Part shown: one piece after another, positions 1-6,885 of the stretch
How positions within the stretch are numbered: position 1 is the first letter of the stretch
Layout of the letters: each line of letters starts with the position of its first letter
NCBI GenBank assembly: GCA_021731295.1
Contig: JAKFXQ010000012.1
Location: 1 to 32,653 of the forward strand
Length of the DNA: 32,653 nucleotides
Reading direction: 5' to 3'
DNA from: Patescibacteria group bacterium
GTDB taxonomy: Bacteria; Patescibacteriota; Minisyncoccia; Phycocordibacterales; UBA2100
Notes under the pieces: generated by a model
What the model was told of the DNA's origin: nothing
Databases searched by the model: none
The model's input: the letters and a program-made list of their open reading frames with translations, nothing else
Translations under genes and position numbers: made by a program

Positions 1-366
1 GCGCCGCGCGGCGAATTGGTGCGCAATCTCATTCAAGCATTGTCGGAGAAGAACGCCGAGAAAGCGCTCGCTGCCATTGAACAGGCGGTCGCCGCGAATC
101 TCGACATGCGCACGCTCACGCGTCTTCTCATTCACCGCATGCGCGTCGTTCTTTTGATGCGCTATGCGCCGCCCATCGCAGACCAGCTTTCGAAAGAGCT
201 GGCCGAGGCAGACATCGCACTCGCTAAAGACATCATGAAGAATCCGGGCGTTACGTCCGAGACTCTTCGCGCACTCCTCAAGGCCTATGGCGAGATGGCA
301 TATTCTGCCGTCCAGCATGTGCCGCTAGAACTCGCAGTCATTGAATTGTGCGCACCGCAAACGTGA
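1..366 (+). CDS. dnaX: DNA polymerase III subunit gamma/tau, C-terminal fragment (gene truncated by window start)
   Basis: Reading frame open from base 1; C-terminal helical domain typical of DnaX (EKNAEKALAAIEQAVAANLDMRTLTRLLIHRMRVVLLMRYA... ELAVIELC). Confidence 0.7.
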   Translation, partial: APRGELVRNLIQALSEKNAEKALAAIEQAVAANLDMRTLTRLLIHRMRVVLLMRYAPPIADQLSKELAEADIALAKDIMKNPGVTSETLRALLKAYGEMAYSAVQHVPLELAVIELCAPQT

Positions 367-367
367 T

Positions 368-802
368 ATGCCGGACGTTGCGACACTGGCGCGCGAAGTT
401 CTGAACGATGCGTATCTGATGACCCTCGCAGTGAACGACGCACAGGGCCCTTGGGCCGCGCCGGTGATTTTCGTTACGGACAGCGACATGAAGCTGTACT
501 GGTTATCAAAACCGGAGACACGTCATTCGATGGCGATAGCGGCGAGCGGACACGTCGGTATTTCGATTGCCGCCGCGTGGAAGAAGGGAGAAGAGCGTGC
601 AGTGCAGATAGAGGCAGTCGCATCGAAAGTTGAAGGACAACTGTTTGAGCAGGAGAAAGCACTTCGCCTCAAAGTAGGCGATATGCCACCTGCCGTTGCC
701 GGCGAGACGACCACGGGTCATCTGTGGTACGTTGCGATGCCTAAGCGGGTAGAGCTCATCCACGAGAAGCATTTCGGGTGGGACCGGCAGAGGGTTTTAT
801 AA
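368..802 (+). CDS. Pyridoxamine 5'-phosphate oxidase-like (FMN-binding split barrel) family protein
   Basis: ATG at 368; LMTLAVNDAQGPWAAPVIFVTDSDMKLYWLSKPETRHSMAI is typical of the split-barrel family. Confidence 0.7.
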   Translation: MPDVATLAREVLNDAYLMTLAVNDAQGPWAAPVIFVTDSDMKLYWLSKPETRHSMAIAASGHVGISIAAAWKKGEERAVQIEAVASKVEGQLFEQEKALRLKVGDMPPAVAGETTTGHLWYVAMPKRVELIHEKHFGWDRQRVL

Positions 803-830
803 CGCCCAACACCCTGCTAGTATCTGCCGT

Positions 831-871
831 ATTGCCGGATCGTCCCTGGCCGAGCAGGCTAATGGTAGGTC
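831..871 (+). pseudogene. Partial tRNA 5'-half-like sequence (degenerate duplicate of the tRNA-Gln acceptor/D-arm)
   Basis: attgccggatcgt (831-843) and ctaatggtagg (859-869) match the tRNA at 892-904 and 905-915, but are separated by inserted ccctggccgagcagg; no anticodon arm follows. Confidence 0.5.
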
Positions 872-893
872 AGCAATACTTCTGTTTTCACAT

Positions 894-964
894 TGCCGGA
901 TCGTCTAATGGTAGGACTGGAGCCTTTGAAGCTCTCTATCTTGGTTCGAATCCAAGTCCGGCAG
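894..964 (+). tRNA. tRNA-Gln (anticodon TTG)
   Basis: Acceptor TGCCGGA/TCCGGCA; D-loop TAATGGTAGGA; anticodon arm GGAGC-CTTTGAA-GCTCT (anticodon TTG); T-arm TTGG-TTCGAAT-CCAA. Confidence 0.9.
947..964 (+). repeat. Copy 1 of tRNA 3'-end direct repeat (cgaatccaagtccggcag)
   Basis: Exact 18 bp match to 1914-1931; 17 bp match to 1121-1137. Confidence 0.9.
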
Positions 965-991
965 AAAATAACGGTAGTGATTTTCTGCCGG
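958..991. repeat. Perfect 12-bp inverted repeat anchored in the tRNA 3' end
   Basis: ccggcagaaaat (958-969) / attttctgccgg (980-991) with a 10-nt loop. Confidence 0.85.
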
Positions 992-1018
992 AAGCAGGAT
1001 GCCGGGGGCATACTGCGC

Positions 1019-1137
1019 CTTGGATTCGAAAAGTCGGAGCAGGGCTCCCGCTCACCAGAGCGGGAAGCGAGACTCGGCTGGAGAGCATTCTTGCGCGACG
1101 GCGCAAGAATGACTCGACAGGAATCCAAGTCCGGCAG
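1019..1137. other. Complex inverted-repeat / branched secondary-structure element ending in a tRNA 3'-end copy
   Basis: Outer stem cttggattc (1019-1027)/gaatccaag (1121-1129) enclosing hairpins cccgctc-acca-gagcggg and attcttgcgc-gacg-gcgcaagaat. Confidence 0.55.
1121..1137 (+). repeat. Copy 2 of tRNA 3'-end direct repeat
   Basis: gaatccaagtccggcag, 17/17 with tRNA-Gln 948-964; followed by cca. Confidence 0.85.
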
Positions 1138-1218
1138 CCAGCTTGAGACAGGTTCGGGCCGAGGACTATCGGAAGCAAGTAAATGTGGCAGTGGAGCTAG
1201 CAATCAAAAGTTGATATC

Positions 1219-1497
1219 ATGTTTCGTATGAAGACTTTCTGCGTAGCATATGACTTAAATTCGCCGTCGCAGGATTACGCGCGGTTAATCGAAGCCATTA
1301 AGTCATATGGGACATGGTGGCATCATCTGGACTCAGCGTGGTTCATTAAAAGCCCACACAGTGCTAGCGAAATACGAGATCACCTCGGTAGGCTGATAGA
1401 TTCGAATGACGAACTCCTTGTGTTCGAAGTGGGCACTCACTGGGCTGGTAAAGGATTTGAGCAAAAGGGATATGACTGGCTGAAGAGCAATTGGTGA
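1219..1497 (+). CDS. SinR-like / Cas2-like-fold small protein
   Basis: MKTFCVAYDLNSPSQDYARLIEAIKSYGTWWHHLDSAWFIKS...: the YDLN start and W-x-x-LDS-x-W signature of the SinR-annotated small-protein family. True start may be the Met at 1228. Confidence 0.65.
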   Translation: MFRMKTFCVAYDLNSPSQDYARLIEAIKSYGTWWHHLDSAWFIKSPHSASEIRDHLGRLIDSNDELLVFEVGTHWAGKGFEQKGYDWLKSNW

Positions 1498-1498
1498 T

Positions 1499-1834
1499 AT
1501 GGACATCCTCACACTTTTTACAATCATTGTCTCAGTGGTATCGATAGTGCTAGCAATTGTGGCAATTGTTTTGTCGATTCTATTTTATCGCTGGAGTGTT
1601 GAGTCCAATAGACAAATTGTTGCTGCTGCCGCGAAGATAGATAGTAATACCGAACGGTTGCAAGAGTTATTTAACAAATTTTATTCGGACACATTCGGGA
1701 TAATGAAGGCGGCATTCAATGCACTACAACGTAAAGCGTTAAATGAAGAGAATACTGATTCTGCAAGCGAAAAAACAGAACCGAGTCCTACTGTTACCGA
1801 CGAGGGAGCTCGCGCGCCAGCAAATTCAAATTAA
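1499..1834 (+). CDS. Small membrane protein with N-terminal TM helix and charged/coiled-coil tail
   Basis: MDILTLFTIIVSVVSIVLAIVAIVLSILFYRWSVESNRQIVAAAAKIDSNTERLQELFNKF; begins immediately after the stop of the previous ORF. Confidence 0.6.
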   Translation: MDILTLFTIIVSVVSIVLAIVAIVLSILFYRWSVESNRQIVAAAAKIDSNTERLQELFNKFYSDTFGIMKAAFNALQRKALNEENTDSASEKTEPSPTVTDEGARAPANSN

Positions 1835-1913
1835 CTCAAGTATCATTCCGAATGAACGTCGCGATGATAAAATGGCACCAGAAAACCCGTATGGGGCTTG
1901 ACGGAAGATTATC

Positions 1914-1931
1914 CGAATCCAAGTCCGGCAG
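1914..1931 (+). repeat. Copy 3 of tRNA 3'-end direct repeat
   Basis: cgaatccaagtccggcag, 18/18 with tRNA-Gln 947-964. Confidence 0.9.
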
Positions 1932-1955
1932 CAGCGAAGTTGTTACAATTGTCGT

Positions 1956-2240
1956 ATGAAAGCGACACGAGCATCAGACGTTCAAGCATTCAAGGACATT
2001 CCCAACATTGGCCCAGCGATGGTGCGCGATTTTGCACGCTTGGGACTCAAAACGCCGCAGGACCTGAAGAAGCAGGACGCTTTCACTTTGTATAAAAAGA
2101 CGTGTCGTGTAAGCGGCGTGCGCCAAGATCCGTGCGTGCTTGATACGTACATGGCCGCAGTGGATTTTATGAACGGAGCACCGCCGCATCCCTGGTGGCA
2201 CTACACAAAGGAAAGAAAGCGACAGTATCCTAATATCTAG
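1956..2240 (+). CDS. Helix-hairpin-helix 'pathogenicity locus' (Cdd1-like) family protein
   Basis: DVQAFKDIPNIGPAMVRDFARLGLKTPQDLKKQDAFTLYKKTC...DPCVLDTYMAAVDFMNG...WWHYTKERK. Confidence 0.8.
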   Translation: MKATRASDVQAFKDIPNIGPAMVRDFARLGLKTPQDLKKQDAFTLYKKTCRVSGVRQDPCVLDTYMAAVDFMNGAPPHPWWHYTKERKRQYPNI

Positions 2241-2243
2241 CAT

Positions 2244-2546
2244 ATGCTCCGAAGACTCATCGCTCACTACCGACACAACCCGCAGGGTTACTGGTTCAAG
2301 CGTGCGCCCTTTGGCTGGGGCTGGGTTCCTGTAACGTGGCAGGGCTTGCTCGTGACCCTTTCTTCTGTTGCCCTTATCGCAGGCGGCATCTACGTTGGTG
2401 AGACTGATGACGCTCCGGGTGCGGCACTCTTAGGCATAGTGCTCGGTGCACTGCTCACGTATTGGTTTGGCACTAGGAAGGGAGAGAAAGCGTGTTTTCA
2501 GTGGGGATTACCGGACGAGACGCCAACACGTACGCCGGCGCCATGA
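2244..2546 (+). CDS. Small membrane protein, unknown function
   Basis: Open frame with two hydrophobic segments; begins just after the upstream stop. Confidence 0.5.
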   Translation: MLRRLIAHYRHNPQGYWFKRAPFGWGWVPVTWQGLLVTLSSVALIAGGIYVGETDDAPGAALLGIVLGALLTYWFGTRKGEKACFQWGLPDETPTRTPAP

Positions 2547-2580
2547 TACGCTTACCGCATTAGCCACCAGCATCAACCAT

Positions 2581-2646
2581 ATGGGAAAAGGGAATAACGC
2601 CCAGAGAAAGGAGAAGAAGAAGCCGAAGAAGGATAAAAAGAAATAG
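2581..2646 (+). CDS. 21-aa Lys-rich micro-ORF (MGKGNNAQRKEKKKPKKDKKK)
   Basis: ATG with complete short frame ending just before a strong terminator; composition strongly biased to Lys. Confidence 0.4.
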   Translation: MGKGNNAQRKEKKKPKKDKKK

Positions 2647-2650
2647 TCAC

Positions 2651-2672
2651 GAGCGCCCCTTACGGGGCGCTC
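2651..2672 (+). terminator. Intergenic terminator-like hairpin
   Basis: gagcgcccc-ttac-ggggcgctc, perfect 9-bp stem. Confidence 0.7.
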
Positions 2673-2734
2673 TTCAGTCACGCGGTATTCTGGCGGTTCA
2701 CAAAACGCCATATCTAAGCTACTCTGTCCAACTT

Positions 2735-4186
2735 ATGGGCCGAGAAGAAGCACTCGTCCGATTTGAGGACGTGTCATTTGAATACAGTCGTGCCAAACCC
2801 ATCCTCGATGAGGTGAATTTCGCTGTGCGTCGTGGCATCAAGCTCGCCATCATGGGTCAGAACGGCGCAGGGAAGAGCACGATTCTTTCACTCATCACCG
2901 GTGAACATATGCCGGAGAGTGGTTCTATCCACACACAGGCGCGGCTCTCCATCGCGATTGCGCGGCAGGTAATCCCGCGCGACGAGCTCGACCTCACGGT
3001 GCGCGAGTTCTTTGAGAAGTGCTTTTCAGACAAGGTGTACGACATTGACCCGCGAATCGATGAAGCGCTCGAGGTGGTGAACCTCAAAGCCCCGCATGAC
3101 CGGATAGTGCGCTCGTTCTCCGGCGGCCAGCAGGCGCGCCTTCTCCTTGCATCCGCGCTCATTCAGATTCCTGATTTACTGCTCCTCGACGAGCCGACCA
3201 ACAACCTCGATGCCGCAGGTATCGAGCACCTCACGAAGTTTCTGAAGGATTACGACAAGACGGTGATGGTGATTTCGCACGATGCGGAGTTCCTCAATGC
3301 GTTTACGCACGGCGTGCTGTACCTCGACGTGCACACCCGCAAAGTCGAGCAATACCCGGGCAACTACAACAATGTCCTGAAAGACATCGCTGCACGCATC
3401 GAGTCGGAGAACCGGAAGAATGCGCAGCTTGAGAAGGAGATACAGCGAAACAAGGACAAGGCGAACTTCTTTGGCCAGAAAGGCGGCAAGATGCGTGTCA
3501 TCGCGAAAAAGATGCGCGACAAGGTGGAAGAGATGGAAGAAGAGATTGTGGACGTGCGCCAAGAGGACCGTACTATCCGTGAGTTCTCCATTCCCGTCCA
3601 ACCTGACTTGCCAACGGAAGTCATGACCATCACCTCGTTCAGCATCATCAAGGACCACAAGCCGAAGAAGCAGAAGGCGTCACTGCGCCTCAAGAAGAAC
3701 CAGCACCTTCTTCTCAAGGGCCCGAACGGCATCGGCAAATCAACGCTGTTACAGTCAATCGTGGATAAGACCGCAGAAGGTGTAGTCATTGCGCCAGATG
3801 TGCGCATTGGGTACTACCGTCAAGATTTCTCAACTCTCGATTTCGAGCAGACGGTGTTCGAGTCCCTGATGACAATTATGAAAGTGAAGGACGAGGAGCG
3901 CATGCGCCGCGTGGCGGCTGGGTTCTTGCTTAGCGCAGAGGTAATGAAGACGCGCGTCGGCGCGCTCTCTGAGGGGCAGAAGGGACTTTTGGCGTTTGCT
4001 CGCTTGGTGCTGTGGGAACCTGGTCTCTTGATACTCGACGAGCCGACGAACCATATAAACTTCCGCCACATACCGGTCATTGCGAAAGCACTCCATGAGT
4101 ACAAAGGGCCGCTCATTCTTGTTTCGCACGTACCCGAGTTCGTCGCCCAAGTACGCATAGACGAAACGTTAGAGTTGGGGGCGTAG
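2735..4186 (+). CDS. ABC-F family ATP-binding protein (two ABC domains)
   Basis: Walker A GQNGAGKST and GPNGIGKST; SFSGGQQARLLLASALIQIPDLLLLDEPTNNLD; second-site LSEGQKGLLAFARLVLWEPGLLILDEPTNH; charged linker between domains. Confidence 0.93.
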   Translation: MGREEALVRFEDVSFEYSRAKPILDEVNFAVRRGIKLAIMGQNGAGKSTILSLITGEHMPESGSIHTQARLSIAIARQVIPRDELDLTVREFFEKCFSDKVYDIDPRIDEALEVVNLKAPHDRIVRSFSGGQQARLLLASALIQIPDLLLLDEPTNNLDAAGIEHLTKFLKDYDKTVMVISHDAEFLNAFTHGVLYLDVHTRKVEQYPGNYNNVLKDIAARIESENRKNAQLEKEIQRNKDKANFFGQKGGKMRVIAKKMRDKVEEMEEEIVDVRQEDRTIREFSIPVQPDLPTEVMTITSFSIIKDHKPKKQKASLRLKKNQHLLLKGPNGIGKSTLLQSIVDKTAEGVVIAPDVRIGYYRQDFSTLDFEQTVFESLMTIMKVKDEERMRRVAAGFLLSAEVMKTRVGALSEGQKGLLAFARLVLWEPGLLILDEPTNHINFRHIPVIAKALHEYKGPLILVSHVPEFVAQVRIDETLELGA

Positions 4187-4212
4187 AAGTACACTCGCGT
4201 TATAATGGCCCG

Positions 4213-4821
4213 ATGTTCGACAGTGTCATCTGGGGACTTTCCGTCGCTCACTGGCTTGTAGTTGTTTCAGCGCTCATAAGCCTTAGCGGGGCAGTCGCGT
4301 ATATCCGCGACATGCGTCGTGGAACATCCAAACCTAATCTCGTCTCGTGGGGACTGTGGGCATTTGCGCCGCTTATTGCCACAGGTGCCGCGCTATCGAT
4401 TAATGCCGACCATTGGTCTACGGTGCGCATTTTCATGGCCGGTTTCGGGCCGCTGCTGGTGTTCAGCGCGGCGTTTCTTGTAAAGCAGGGATACTGGAAG
4501 CTCACGGGATTCGATTATGGATGTGGCGCGCTCTCACTTGTCGCGCTTGCGGCGTGGCTCGTGGCCGACTCTCCGGTGCTTGCCATATTACTCGCAGCAA
4601 TCGCGGACCTGCTGGCAACGTTACCAACCGTCATCAAGGCTTGGAAACATCCCGAAACCGAAACGCTCTACACATATTTCGTCGGGCTCTTCACGGCGAG
4701 CATAGTCATTCCGGCTATTCCTGTATGGAACATTGAAAATGCGGCATTCCAGGTCTACCTGCTCGTCGCAAATCTAGCACTATTCGGTGTCGTACTACGC
4801 GGGTACTTGCGACGGTCATGA
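4213..4821 (+). CDS. Polytopic membrane protein, unknown function (PQ-loop-like character)
   Basis: About 6-7 hydrophobic segments; motif SKPNLVSWGLWAFAPLIA. Confidence 0.65.
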   Translation: MFDSVIWGLSVAHWLVVVSALISLSGAVAYIRDMRRGTSKPNLVSWGLWAFAPLIATGAALSINADHWSTVRIFMAGFGPLLVFSAAFLVKQGYWKLTGFDYGCGALSLVALAAWLVADSPVLAILLAAIADLLATLPTVIKAWKHPETETLYTYFVGLFTASIVIPAIPVWNIENAAFQVYLLVANLALFGVVLRGYLRRS

Positions 4822-4824
4822 GCC

Positions 4825-5427
4825 ATGTACTTCGTTTACATACTCCAGTGCGCGGATAAGAGTCTCTACACCGGAATCACAACGGACTTGAAGCGTCGGC
4901 TTGATGAGCACAAGCGTGGTGAAGGCGCTCGGTACACGCGCGCGAAGGAAGCGGTGCGCGTGGTCTATTCGGAAAAAGTGGCCAATAGAAGTGAGGCGTC
5001 GAAGCGTGAGGCGCAGATTAAGAAGTTGTCGCGTGAGAAGAAGTTGGAACTCGTACGTTCTGCCGCAGGGAGCGCTCGTCCAAATGAAAAGTCGCACACA
5101 GCAGCAATGAAGTCCTTTAGCGACCGTGTTGTTGAGATAGCACTTTCCATCCCGCGCGGGCGTGTGAGTACCTACGGCGCGATAGCTCGTGCCGCCGGTG
5201 GTGGCGGTATGGCCGCGCGCAGCATCACCGCAATACTTGGTAAAGCACACGACAGGGGCGTGCGCGACATTCCGTATCATCGCATCGTCTACAGCGACGG
5301 AAGCATCTGGGTAAACGAAGACCGCCGAACGAAGCGCTTGGCGTTGTACAAGAAAGAGGGAATCAAAGTAGATTCACGAGACCGTATCGTGGATTTTCGA
5401 GACAAGCTGCTCGATTTCCGCGAGTAG
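4825..5427 (+). CDS. Fusion: GIY-YIG nuclease domain + alkyltransferase-like (ATL/MGMT C-terminal) DNA-binding domain
   Basis: N-terminus MYFVYILQCADKSLYTGITTDLKRRLDEHKRG (GIY-YIG/URI); C-terminus ALSIPRGRVSTYGAIARAAGGGGMAARSITAILGKAHDRGVRDIPYHRIVYSDGSIW (MGMT-like helix-turn-helix, PCHR replaced by PYHR). Confidence 0.88.
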   Translation: MYFVYILQCADKSLYTGITTDLKRRLDEHKRGEGARYTRAKEAVRVVYSEKVANRSEASKREAQIKKLSREKKLELVRSAAGSARPNEKSHTAAMKSFSDRVVEIALSIPRGRVSTYGAIARAAGGGGMAARSITAILGKAHDRGVRDIPYHRIVYSDGSIWVNEDRRTKRLALYKKEGIKVDSRDRIVDFRDKLLDFRE

Positions 5428-5452
5428 CGCGAGGTGCGGTAAGATACACACC

Positions 5453-5920
5453 ATGAATCCGCTCATCAAAATTGTTCCGCCACTCTGGATGACTGCACTC
5501 ATAGTCGCAGGAATCGTGACACATTTGTATGTGCCGAGTCTCCGCGCGTTCGACATCGTTGTTCCAACAGTGAGCACCATCGTTGCCGTCGCACTTCTCA
5601 TGTTGGGGCAAATACTCATCCTGCGTTCGAGCTATCTGTTTGCAAGGGAAAAGACCGAGATACTGCCAGCTTCAGAGAAGAACAGTGCCCTTGTCACGGA
5701 GGGGCCGTACCGCTTCACACGAAACCCAATGTATCTCGGACTCGTCGCAAGCGTACTTGGTTTCGCTGTCTACTTTGGCACATTGCCACTCTTTGTTTCT
5801 GCGGTTGTATTGTTCCTCATTCTGAATACGCTTTTTATACCGTTCGAAGAAGCCAAGATGCGCCGCCAGTTTGGTGCCGAGTACGATGCGTACGTAGCTC
5901 GCGTGCGTCGCTGGATATAG
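5453..5920 (+). CDS. Isoprenylcysteine carboxyl methyltransferase / phospholipid methyltransferase-like membrane protein
   Basis: GPYRFTRNPMYLGLV and FEEAKMRRQFGAEYDAYVARVRRWI signatures. Confidence 0.85.
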   Translation: MNPLIKIVPPLWMTALIVAGIVTHLYVPSLRAFDIVVPTVSTIVAVALLMLGQILILRSSYLFAREKTEILPASEKNSALVTEGPYRFTRNPMYLGLVASVLGFAVYFGTLPLFVSAVVLFLILNTLFIPFEEAKMRRQFGAEYDAYVARVRRWI

Positions 5921-5936
5921 GGTATCCTACTGACAT

Positions 5937-6326
5937 ATGGCGCCTGACATCCGTAAGTACCACAAAGCGTTGAAGGGCGAGACAAAGAACATTTGTGACG
6001 TGCTCGCAAAAGAGATTGCCGGCGTCCTCACGAAAGCCGAATCAAAAGTGTGGCATGGGCATCCAGTATGGTTTTTAGAAGGGAATCCTATTGTCGGCTA
6101 TGCACCGCGGAAGAAAGGCGTGACGCTGTTGTTCTGGAGCGGTCAGTCGTTCACGACGCCGGGTCTGAAAAAAGAAGGCTCGTTCAAGGCTGCACAAGCA
6201 GTGTATGTGACAGCTGTGGACGTGAAGGCGACACTCTTGCGCAAGTGGCTCCGCGAATCCAAAAAAGTGCAGTGGAACTACAAAGACATAGTTAAGAACA
6301 AAGGGAAGTTGAGTCGCTTGCCGTAA
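5937..6326 (+). CDS. DUF1801-like domain protein
   Basis: KAESKVWHGHPVWFLEGNPIVGYAPRKKGVTLLFWSGQSF pattern. Confidence 0.65.
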   Translation: MAPDIRKYHKALKGETKNICDVLAKEIAGVLTKAESKVWHGHPVWFLEGNPIVGYAPRKKGVTLLFWSGQSFTTPGLKKEGSFKAAQAVYVTAVDVKATLLRKWLRESKKVQWNYKDIVKNKGKLSRLP

Positions 6327-6338
6327 CCCGGAACCGTT

Positions 6339-6368
6339 TGACACCGGCGTGTTTCGACGTGTAGTATC
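6339..6368 (+). promoter_or_regulatory. Sigma-70-like promoter (-35 TTGACA, 18 bp spacer, -10 TAGTAT)
   Basis: ttgaca at 6339-6344, tagtat at 6363-6368, upstream of the RBS-preceded ATG at 6404. Confidence 0.6.
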
Positions 6369-6403
6369 GCCACGGACGATCCCGTCCTTTAGAGGAGAAC
6401 GTC

Positions 6404-6802
6404 ATGTCACTGCATGACAGTATTCAGACGGTCTACGAGTACGTAGCCGCGCATGGCACGCGCTCAGATGAGCATGCCGGTGATCGCTCGCCGTCGGGCT
6501 CGTATGCCGACGGGTGGCGTCGGGAGACGACGACCTATACGCACACGGTCGGCGCGTTCACGCTCATCGCCACAAAGGTGACGAGCCAGCGTTTCAATCC
6601 GGCTCTTGATCACTACACGGAGAAGTTCAGCCTCAAGATACTGGACGCCGGCGCGGAGATTGTCGTTGCCAGTCGGACCGGCGTTGAGACGACAGAGCGC
6701 TTCGGCGCGGAAGAACGTCCCATAGGTCGCGAGCAGACGCCAGAAGCCGAATGGCACGTTATGATCGGCGGCATTCCGCCTGAGCTTCAGGCGCTGTTCT
6801 GA
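6404..6802 (+). CDS. Hypothetical protein
   Basis: RBS agaggag upstream of ATG; flanked by promoter and terminator. Confidence 0.65.
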   Translation: MSLHDSIQTVYEYVAAHGTRSDEHAGDRSPSGSYADGWRRETTTYTHTVGAFTLIATKVTSQRFNPALDHYTEKFSLKILDAGAEIVVASRTGVETTERFGAEERPIGREQTPEAEWHVMIGGIPPELQALF

Positions 6803-6824
6803 ACCGACCTCATTCGAGCATCAG

Positions 6825-6849
6825 CAAGCCGCCCCACAAAGGCGGCTTG
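6825..6849 (+). terminator. Terminator-like hairpin
   Basis: caagccgcc-ccacaaa-ggcggcttg, perfect 9-bp stem followed by ttcgtt. Confidence 0.65.
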
Positions 6850-6885
6850 TTCGTTACTGCGACGATGCGTGATACAGTTGCTCCC

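Noticed and set aside
1019-1137. Integron attC site
   Set aside because: It has cruciform potential, but I see no canonical RYYYAAC/GTTRRRY core pair and no integron integrase in the window.
3176-3658. Long minus-strand ORFs opposite the ABC-F gene
   Set aside because: Antisense shadow ORFs of a clearly conserved coding sequence; no RBS or domain signal. The same applies to the many overlapping ORFs elsewhere in the track.
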